A DNA stretch of 60,141 nt from Rhodoferax sp. (GTDB lineage Bacteria > Pseudomonadota > Gammaproteobacteria > Burkholderiales > Burkholderiaceae_C), in NCBI GenBank assembly GCA_031291305.1, contig JARLJH010000002.1, forward strand, positions 1-60,141, given 5' to 3'. Position 1 is the stretch's first letter; each line of letters begins with the position of its first letter. A model generated the notes under the pieces. It saw nothing but the letters and a program-made list of their open reading frames with translations. It did no database searches and was not told the DNA's origin. The translations under genes were made by a program, and so were the position numbers. Below, piece by piece: positions 54,131 through 60,141 of the stretch.

Positions 54131-54270
54131 GGGTGGCGGGGTTCACGTTCTCCGGCTTGCTCGCGGGCGACGACGTGGGTTGTATTGGTTGCCGAGGCTT
54201 TGCCGTGCGTTTGGGTGCGCCGACTGCAACGCCACGCGAATGAGGCCTGCGCCCGCAAACCCCGCCACCC
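54131..54270. repeat. 140-bp element bounded by a 13-bp perfect inverted repeat
   Basis: GGGTGGCGGGGTT (54131-54143) and its complement (54258-54270) bound a GC-rich stretch in the 527-bp gap between ruvB and hicA. Overlapping frames on both strands have no ribosome site. It could be a structured RNA or a small inverted-repeat element. The rest of the gap (54271-54510) holds nothing recognisable. Confidence 0.4.
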
Positions 54271-54510
54271 ACCTTCAGCGAAATTGGATGCGCTGTTGGG
54301 TGCGGGTAAAGACCTATTGCCGAATTGCTTGCCAGACAGCCGCCGCTGGGGCAAAGACTGGGCGCACTCGGTGGACATGACGGGTCCATATATCAAGTGG
54401 CAGCGTTTTTTTAGGGTGCAGCCACTAGCTCCAATGCAGCGGGAGCCGCCGTTCAGGGACGTCCTTCAGTGAAATGGCACACACTTCCGAAATGGTGGAA
54501 TGAGCAAGTA

Positions 54511-54537
54511 TTGACATCCGGTGCCAATAGTGGCACC
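54511..54537 (+). promoter_or_regulatory. hicAB promoter with palindromic operator
   Basis: TTGACA at 54511-54516 is followed at 54520-54537 by GGTGCCA-ATAG-TGGCACC, a perfect 7-bp inverted repeat in the -35/-10 spacer, 12 bp before hicA. Antitoxin binding there would block the promoter. The -10 element is weak (CATAAAT). Confidence 0.65.
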
Positions 54538-54548
54538 ATAAATGCACG

Positions 54549-54797
54549 ATGACAAACGTTGAAAAACTTCTGGAAAAGATGCGCCGTGAACCAGCCAATG
54601 TGCGCTTCAATGATTTGAAGAAGGTGTGCGAAGCCTACTTCGGCAAGCCCCGGCAAGACGGTAGCAGCCACGCTATTTTCAAGACACCTTGGCCGGGCGA
54701 TCCGCGTGTCAACATCCAGAACGCCAGCGGCAAGGCCAAGCCCTATCAAGTCAGGTAAGTCCTTCAAGCCATAGAACAATTGGAAAACAGATCATGA
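54549..54797 (+). pseudogene. hicA: HicA-type toxin truncated by a nonsense codon
   Basis: HicA toxins are small mRNA endonucleases with a double-stranded-RNA-binding fold. The frame starts MTNVEKLLEKMRREPANVRF and holds the conserved GSSHAIFKTPW with the catalytic His, then NIQNASGKAKPYQVR. A TAA follows at 54756-54758; after it the same frame continues VLQAIEQLENRS to a TGA at 54795 that overlaps the hicB ATG. Relatives read YQVRQVL here, so a CAA to TAA change has cut the protein from 82 to 69 residues. Activity is probably reduced or lost; a shortened active toxin cannot be excluded. Confidence 0.78.
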
Positions 54798-55117
54798 ACA
54801 TCAAACACTACACCTACCGCGTCACTTGGTCGCCCGAAGATGACGAACACGTCGGCCTGTGCGCCGAGTTTGCTTCGCTGAGTTGGTTGGCCAAAACGCC
54901 TGAGGCGGCGCTCAAGGGTATCCAGAAAGTGGTGGCCGACGTGGTGGCCGACATGCAAGCGAATGGCGAGCCCGTGCCGACGGCGCTGGCCGAGAAGAGT
55001 TATAGCGGCGAGTTTCGTGTACGCATCCCACCGATGCTTCACCGCAATCTGGCACTGATGGCTGCCGAGCAAGGCGTCAGCCTGAATCGACTGGCGAGTG
55101 CGAAGTTGGCGGCTTGA
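54794..55117 (+). CDS. hicB: HicB-type antitoxin
   Basis: 107 residues. The N-terminal half (YTYRVTWSPEDDEHVGLCAEF...SWLAKTPEAALKGIQKVV) is the RNase H-like HicB fold; the C-terminal half has FRVRIPPMLHRNLALMAAEQGVSLNRL, a ribbon-helix-helix DNA-binding segment that would bind the operator before hicA. The ATG overlaps the ancestral hicA stop, so translation was coupled; the premature hicA stop now leaves 35 bp between them. Confidence 0.88.
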   Translation: MNIKHYTYRVTWSPEDDEHVGLCAEFASLSWLAKTPEAALKGIQKVVADVVADMQANGEPVPTALAEKSYSGEFRVRIPPMLHRNLALMAAEQGVSLNRLASAKLAA

Positions 55118-55253
55118 GCCGCGATCAATGGCGTCAGTTGGGGGGGGCGGGTTGGACCGGGTTGCAGCGGAAGCAGCCGTTCGCAGGCTGGTAGTTCAGC
55201 AGGAATGACGCGGCTGGCATCCGCCATAATTTGGCTACACTTTTGTTCAATGT

Positions 55254-55895
55254 ATGACCCAAAAACTTTTTTGGTCTGACCCATATCAGACCAAACTCTC
55301 AACCACCGTAGTGACGGTATCAGGTGGCGACATTACTTTGTCAGAAACCATCTTCTTTGCTTTTTCTGGGGGCCAAGAGAGTGACACCGGAACCATCGAC
55401 AACCATGCGGTCTTGGTCGCGCAAAAGCGGGGGGTGGATGTCGTATATACCCTCGCTGAAAACCACGACCTGAAGCCAGGTCAGTCAGTAGTGGTTCAGA
55501 TTGATTGGACCAGGAGATACCAACTCATGCGTCTGCACTTTGCGGCTGAACTGGTGCTTGAATTGTTCTACCGGCACTTGGGGGGAGTGAATAAGGTTGG
55601 TGCCCATATTGCTCAAGACAAAGCACGCATCGACTTCGCGTGGCCGGTGAGCATCTCGCCATTACTTCCAATGATTGAATCTGACGCCAACTCAATCATT
55701 GCTGCGAATATGGAAATCATCACTGCCTTTGATGACGAACCAAATGAGCGTCGTTACTGGGAAATTAGTGGTTTTTCGCGCGTCCCTTGTGGTGGTACAC
55801 ATGTGAAACGAACAGGTGAAATCGGCCCGATTAAGTTGAAACGAAACAACAAGGGGCGAGGCAATGAGAGGGTCGAGATTTACCTCACTACTTGA
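55254..55895 (+). CDS. Alanyl-tRNA editing protein, AlaX-like
   Basis: 213 residues. Free-standing relatives of the AlaRS editing domain hydrolyse Ser- or Gly-tRNA(Ala). FFAFSGGQESDTGTI is the typical glycine-rich entry, and VPCGGTHVKRTGEIG is the second metal motif (C...H). The first metal motif, normally HxxxH, reads HFAAE, so one His ligand is replaced by Glu. This may be a subfamily trait rather than a defect. It stands alone after the hicAB pair. Confidence 0.82.
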   Translation: MTQKLFWSDPYQTKLSTTVVTVSGGDITLSETIFFAFSGGQESDTGTIDNHAVLVAQKRGVDVVYTLAENHDLKPGQSVVVQIDWTRRYQLMRLHFAAELVLELFYRHLGGVNKVGAHIAQDKARIDFAWPVSISPLLPMIESDANSIIAANMEIITAFDDEPNERRYWEISGFSRVPCGGTHVKRTGEIGPIKLKRNNKGRGNERVEIYLTT

Positions 55896-55995
55896 AGCGC
55901 AGCTTTCAGGCTCTATGCTGATATCGCAACTATGCGCAGATGGTTGGGTGCAAATGACGCTCTGTACGGGCTAGATGACTATTTTGGCCTGCCAT

Positions 55996-56865
55996 TCATT
56001 TCAATGGAGAGCCAAGGAAAGCGATGACCCGCTGCTTGGCAGCCTCTCGTGCTTGCGCATTTGGGGCCACAGTGACACCTTCGCCCGGATGGACTCCATT
56101 GGGTACCTCCTTGCGCACGTGCTTGGTCTTGATGTCGGGATTGTCGAAGTCGTGGTAGCTGTCGGGATAGAGCACGACCTGCATTGGCTCGCCCCGACTG
56201 GCAACTGTGTCAGCCAACGCCTTACAGGGCGCGACAGGCGTCCAGTCGTCAGATTCACCCATCAGCAGCAGCAAGGGGGCGTAGGGATGGAACCGATCGG
56301 CTCTTTTGTTGCGTGAGGTGCAGCCCGGGTAAAACGCAACGCCCGCGTTGAACACGGCCCCTGTTTTTGGTTCATGACTGATGGCCTCCAGTGTCACGCC
56401 TGCACCGTTCGACCAGCCCAGCAGGCTGATGCGTTTGGCATCGACACCGCGTTGCCTGCGCAGCCAAGCCAGGGCGGCATACGCATCACCGACCCGGTCG
56501 GCTTCCTTGAGGGTGCGATCACCAAATTTGACGGTGCAAATTTCTTTAATGCCACGCGAACTGAAGCTGTCGAGCATCAACGCGGTGTAGCCGTGGCTTG
56601 CCAGGTACTCGCCCCACATGCGCTGACGAGCGCCAAGCTCGCCTTGCCTGTTGTACGCACCACCGCAGCCATGCAGCATCACGACCGCCGGATGAACACC
56701 AAGGTTGGCGGGCTTGAACAGAAAACCTACCAATGGCGCTGGCGAGCTCGACAAGCCCGCAGTCGGGATACTGATTTGTTCGGCGACGCCTGCATAAGCG
56801 CTGACACTCAATGCAGCCAGCAGCAACGCGTGCAGGAATCTGAATCGTTTCATATCTGTGTTCAT
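55996..56865 (-). CDS. Secreted dienelactone hydrolase-like alpha/beta hydrolase
   Basis: About 289 residues. A signal peptide (FLHALLLAALSVSAYA) is followed by an alpha/beta hydrolase core: VVMLHGCGGAYN (oxyanion loop), LLGWSNGAGVTLEAI with the nucleophile Ser, LLLMGESDDWTP with the acid Asp and YPDSYHDFDNP with the His. It hydrolyses ester or lactone bonds; the substrate is unknown. Two in-frame starts, 56865 and 56853, both precede the signal peptide; neither has a clear ribosome site. Confidence 0.85.
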   Translation of the reverse strand: MNTDMKRFRFLHALLLAALSVSAYAGVAEQISIPTAGLSSSPAPLVGFLFKPANLGVHPAVVMLHGCGGAYNRQGELGARQRMWGEYLASHGYTALMLDSFSSRGIKEICTVKFGDRTLKEADRVGDAYAALAWLRRQRGVDAKRISLLGWSNGAGVTLEAISHEPKTGAVFNAGVAFYPGCTSRNKRADRFHPYAPLLLLMGESDDWTPVAPCKALADTVASRGEPMQVVLYPDSYHDFDNPDIKTKHVRKEVPNGVHPGEGVTVAPNAQAREAAKQRVIAFLGSPLK

Positions 56866-57031
56866 AAAGTTTGCAATCCCGAGCCTCTTAAGGCCGCAGT
56901 TGCAGACAAAACGTTCCTGCAATAATCCGCCCGATGCAACACCTGCGTAACGCTCAAACCCCGCGTGATCAAATGCACGTGGAATACTTTAAGCATGACT
57001 GCCCTGCTTACCAGGTGCGCACCGTTCCGTC

Positions 57032-59770
57032 TCACGGATTGCCTTCAACCCTTGGTGCTCCACGCACCTGCGTACTCTGCGCTTGCAAAATGGCAGTCAA
57101 CTGCTCTGACGGAACAGGCCGATTGAAATAGTAGCCTTGGATCTCCTGGCAGACTTTTCCATCCAAAGTATCGACCTGCGCCTGTGTCTCCACTCCTTTG
57201 ACCACAACAGTCCGGCTCAGGGCTCGGCCCATCGCGATGATCGCCTCGGTCAAACTCTCGATACTTGATGATCCTGAACCACCAGGGATCAACGAGCGAT
57301 CAATTTTGATGGTGTCAATAGGGAGCTGCTGCCACATGGCGAGTGACGAGTAGCCCACGCCAAAATTGTCAATCGTGATGCGAATGCCTTCTTGTTTAAG
57401 CTGTTTGAGAATATCCAGGGTGCGCACGTTGTCCTGCAGCAGCGTTTTCTCGGGTACTTCTAGTTCCAGCAAGTGAGCGGCCATGCCGGTTTCCGCAAGA
57501 ATGGATCGAATGTCGGACGCTAGTGATGTGTCGGCAAATTGGCGAGGCGTGAGGTTGACTGAAATAGCCAAGTGTGGAAAGCCCAGCTTTTGCCACATCA
57601 CGTTTTGCGCACACGCGGTTTTGATGACCCATTTCCCAATGGGCACGATCAGACCAGTCTGCTCAGCCATCGCCAAAAATTGCAAAGGAAGCACCAGACC
57701 CAAATCAGGATGCGCCCAGCGCAAGAATACCTCCATACCAGTGATTTGCTGCGTGACCGTGTCACATTTGGTTTGGTAGTGCAGACGGAATTCGCCGCGC
57801 TCCAAGGCGTGACGCAAACCTGCCTCCAGCGCCATGCGCTCCAGCGAGTCGGCGTTGAGTCGTGCCGAGTAAAACTGAAAATTGTTCTTACCCTCCTTTT
57901 TCGCGTGATACATCGCAATGTCAGCGTTTTTGGTGAGCGTAGATTCATCTTGACCATCTGCCGGGTACAGGGCGATACCAATGCTGACGGTGAGCTGAAA
58001 CGCATGGCCCACCAACACAAATGGCTGACTAATGGTCGACAGAATTTTGTTGCTAACCATCGCAGGGTCCGTCGGTTCGATCAGATCCGTCAAAAGCACC
58101 ACAAATTCATCACCTCCCAGCCTGGCCACCGTATCGCTTTCACGCAAACAGCCCTCCAGGCGACGAGCGGCTTCTTGCAACAGCGTGTCACCTGCCTCAT
58201 GCCCCATGGTGTCGTTGACTTGCTTGAAGTGATCAAGGTCCAGAAACATCACGGCTAGCGTGCCCCCATGTCGCTGGGTCCGCGCAATGGCCTGCTCCAG
58301 CAGCCTGTTCAATAAGCGGCGGTTGGGCAGCCCAGTCAACGCATCATGCAGCGACATGTGCTCAGCCTGTCGCGCGAGTTCGAGTTTGGCCTCGGTAGCT
58401 TGGAGTTCGATTTTGGCCAGGCGCACCGTATCGGCATAAAGGCTGGCATTTTCCAGAGCAATGGCACCCTGAAGGGCAATGGCCTCCAAAATTTCACAGG
58501 TCAGCTGATCAAACGTCCTTGGGTGTGCCCCGCAGAATTCCAAATGGCCAAGCGTCTTGTCGGCAAACGCCATCGGCAACACCAATTGAGAATGCGCGTC
58601 ATCCTCGGTAACTGCTGGACCCAGCACACAGTTGCATCGCAGAAACAGCGAGTCTGCTACCGGCAAGGCCGTGACGCTGCGCAGCATGAAATCCGCACAC
58701 AACCGGTCGACCAATCTCTGCACCAGGCTTTGAGGTTCGCGAATGTGATTAAAGACCGTCGATACGGCGGCCACCGTATCCAAAATTTTTCTTTGCTTGG
58801 CAATAACAGCTTGCTGAAGCTCGCGCTGGATGACCTGATCCTGGCCCAAGTCAGAAAGGAGTTGCGGCACCAGGCGCAGCGTATTGATGGAAGCTTCCAT
58901 CAAGTTATCACGCGTTATCAGTTCGGTGCCTACATGCCAAATGCGCGGTACGGGCGGCATCTGTGGCAATCGCAGGGCTTGTACCGCAGCCAGCGCAGCA
59001 TCCAGAGCCTTCGCCGCAATTGCGTCAGGAAATTGCCGAACGGTGGCCAGCATGGTGCCATCGCGAATAGCCAGGAGGGCTTCGGACAGGCCATCAAACC
59101 CTGTAACCAGTACCTTGCCCGCAAGGCCGACCTGTTCTAGCACCTGCAATGCGCCCACTGCACCCAAATCGTTGGCCGATATCAAGGCATCGGGCGGCGA
59201 ACTGGTTGCGGCCAAAGCAGCTCGCATGCACTCGGCACCAAATGCGATGTGCGAGCCTGGCGTCATCCAATCGAGCATGGTCTCGTGCACCAGTTCAATC
59301 TGGGGGTGTTGAGCCAGCAAGCGGTCAAACCCGGCCTTGCGTGCAACACCTGACGGCAGGCGCTGATCTCCCTGGAAATACATCACCCTGCCGTGATAGT
59401 CCAGCTTCGCCAACGCCATATCGGCAACTTGTGCCTGCGCTGTTTCGTTGTCGACACCCACTGTGCAGGCGACGGCATCGTGATCAATAAATGAATCCAG
59501 CGTGATCACGGGAACCCCTGCAACCCGCGCACGGTTCAGCAGTGGCAGCAACCCGGCGTTGGATATCGACATGGGCTTGAAAATCAGCACATCCACGCCC
59601 TGGACCAACAGCTCACCAAGTAGTGTGATCTGTTCTTCTGAAGTCAAAGCCGTCTTGAGGGTGAGGTCTACCCCACGGCGAGTTGCGTCGGAGCGTATGC
59701 AACTCCCCACCAACGCCCAGATGACGGCCCCGAGCCATGGGGCAGACAACACAACGCCAACATGAGCCAT
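57032..59770 (-). CDS. Soluble sugar-binding-protein/GAF/GGDEF/degenerate-EAL signalling protein
   Basis: 912 residues, no signal peptide or membrane segment. Residues 1-290 resemble a type I periplasmic binding protein (GELLVQGVDVLIFKPMS, VPVITLDSFIDHDAVACTVGVDN, LISANDLGAVGALQVL, VLVTGFDGL). A GAF-like domain spans about 340-445. The GGDEF domain has intact GGDEF (552-556) and an RESD inhibitory site (543-546), so it probably makes cyclic di-GMP. The EAL domain is degraded: EVF (680-682) for EAL, DNFG (801-804) for DDFG and Lys858 where the family has Glu in AEGVE. It may act as a cyclic di-GMP-binding or partner domain. Unusual in having a binding-protein sensor in the cytoplasm. Confidence 0.88.
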   Translation of the reverse strand: MAHVGVVLSAPWLGAVIWALVGSCIRSDATRRGVDLTLKTALTSEEQITLLGELLVQGVDVLIFKPMSISNAGLLPLLNRARVAGVPVITLDSFIDHDAVACTVGVDNETAQAQVADMALAKLDYHGRVMYFQGDQRLPSGVARKAGFDRLLAQHPQIELVHETMLDWMTPGSHIAFGAECMRAALAATSSPPDALISANDLGAVGALQVLEQVGLAGKVLVTGFDGLSEALLAIRDGTMLATVRQFPDAIAAKALDAALAAVQALRLPQMPPVPRIWHVGTELITRDNLMEASINTLRLVPQLLSDLGQDQVIQRELQQAVIAKQRKILDTVAAVSTVFNHIREPQSLVQRLVDRLCADFMLRSVTALPVADSLFLRCNCVLGPAVTEDDAHSQLVLPMAFADKTLGHLEFCGAHPRTFDQLTCEILEAIALQGAIALENASLYADTVRLAKIELQATEAKLELARQAEHMSLHDALTGLPNRRLLNRLLEQAIARTQRHGGTLAVMFLDLDHFKQVNDTMGHEAGDTLLQEAARRLEGCLRESDTVARLGGDEFVVLLTDLIEPTDPAMVSNKILSTISQPFVLVGHAFQLTVSIGIALYPADGQDESTLTKNADIAMYHAKKEGKNNFQFYSARLNADSLERMALEAGLRHALERGEFRLHYQTKCDTVTQQITGMEVFLRWAHPDLGLVLPLQFLAMAEQTGLIVPIGKWVIKTACAQNVMWQKLGFPHLAISVNLTPRQFADTSLASDIRSILAETGMAAHLLELEVPEKTLLQDNVRTLDILKQLKQEGIRITIDNFGVGYSSLAMWQQLPIDTIKIDRSLIPGGSGSSSIESLTEAIIAMGRALSRTVVVKGVETQAQVDTLDGKVCQEIQGYYFNRPVPSEQLTAILQAQSTQVRGAPRVEGNP

Positions 59771-59922
59771 TGCTTTTTCCGGGCAAGCTGTAGTCAGAAA
59801 ACGCCTCCGTCAGATGAATGGATATGCCGACCGCATGTATCTTAGTATCCCATCTTCGGCGGACCGTTGATAGCCGTCAAATAGCGGGAGAGTTGGAGTC
59901 ATTACAACTGCAATGAGAGGTG

Positions 59923-60087
59923 ATGGATGCATCCCTACTCACAGGCCAGGAAATGAGCACTCAAAACGCCTACGGAATGAACAGCAGCCAGTTTGTCAAC
60001 TGGGAGCCTTGTCCAATGAGGTATGAGCCTGAACGGTTTGCGTATTTCCACCCAGGAGTGAGCCTGAGTCGACGAATTTACGGTTGA
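59923..60087 (+). other. Small ORF running into the right terminal repeat
   Basis: 54 codons starting MDASLLTGQEMSTQNAYGMN, preceded by GAGAGG as a ribosome site. From 60004 the frame continues inside the terminal repeat to a stop. It looks like the first 27 codons of a gene cut by insertion of the element, with a fused tail. No family was recognised. The rest of 59771-60003 shows nothing else. Confidence 0.4.
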
Positions 60088-60141
60088 ACTGGTTGCTTGA
60101 TCATCCAAGGATGGTGATCAATATGGACGAGGCCAAACTGC
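60004..60141 (+). repeat. Right copy of the 138-bp terminal inverted repeat
   Basis: Exact inverted copy of 2-139. An ATG at 60111 (or 60123) opens a frame MVINMDEAKL that leaves the window, as in the left copy. The outer boundary of the element is at or close to 60004. Confidence 0.75.

Noticed and set aside
54113-54472. 119-codon plus-strand gene between ruvB and hicA
   Set aside because: Arg/Pro-rich with an equally long frame on the other strand and no ribosome site; better explained by the GC-rich inverted-repeat element.
1-60141. tRNA, rRNA or riboswitch genes
   Set aside because: No cloverleaf with a TTCRANNC-like arm, rRNA segment or known riboswitch core was seen by eye; a covariance search could still find small RNAs.

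Overview
The window looks like chromosomal DNA of a betaproteobacterium of the family Comamonadaceae, probably close to Rhodoferax. The signs are a complete divergent gspC / gspGHIJKLMNDE-F type II secretion (T2SS) locus, a probable rquA-type rhodoquinone gene, the hemE, priA, ruvAB and ybeY-phoH housekeeping sets, high GC, and many copies of a degenerate 50-60 bp palindromic repeat. The first and last 138 bases are a perfect inverted repeat (2-139 versus 60004-60141). Each copy carries the first codons of an outward-facing reading frame, so the segment probably lies between two oppositely oriented copies of a mobile element or ends at an assembly break there. This taxonomic placement is an inference; no 16S gene is present.

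Layout: 0-3 kb, a zinc-ribbon protein and thiL-apaG-gspC (minus strand). 3-13.7 kb, the T2SS operon gspG to gspF, interrupted by a peroxiredoxin-like gene remnant with a perfect FNR-type site. 13.7-20.5 kb, an outer-membrane beta-barrel protein, a large Gly-rich surface lipoprotein, an outer-membrane phospholipase A, a decayed oleate hydratase and a LigB-type dioxygenase. 21.6-26.6 kb, an HlyD / double-ATPase / permease ABC exporter. 26.6-36.1 kb, a frameshifted DksA-like gene, a transglutaminase-like protein, rep helicase, an AEC carrier, a probable rquA, priA and hemE. 36-40.4 kb, a QseBC-like two-component system next to a cytochrome b561-cytochrome c protein, a diheme cytochrome c and a sphaeroides-heme-protein (SHP) type cytochrome. 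40.7-45.3 kb, a five-heme thiosulfate dehydrogenase-like fusion convergent with a TtrSR-like sensor pair. 45.3-54 kb, dsbD, ybeY, phoH, ruvA, a restriction-modification pair under a perfect LexA-type box, an alpha carbonic anhydrase and ruvB. 54-60 kb, a hicAB pair whose toxin carries a nonsense codon, an AlaX-type editing protein, a dienelactone hydrolase-like protein and a soluble periplasmic-binding-protein/GAF/GGDEF/degenerate-EAL protein.

The theme is an anaerobically flexible, cytochrome-rich lifestyle (SHP module, thiosulfate/tetrathionate module, rhodoquinone, FNR-type site) with a T2SS and candidate exported or surface proteins beside it. The most unusual signal is the palindromic repeat. 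About 17 copies lie in 60 kb, nine inside genes and in frame. In three exported proteins (GspD, the phospholipase, DsbD) the repeat forms the core of the signal peptide, and in two others it forms a membrane segment. Several genes are in decay (peroxiredoxin, oleate hydratase, DksA-like, hicA).
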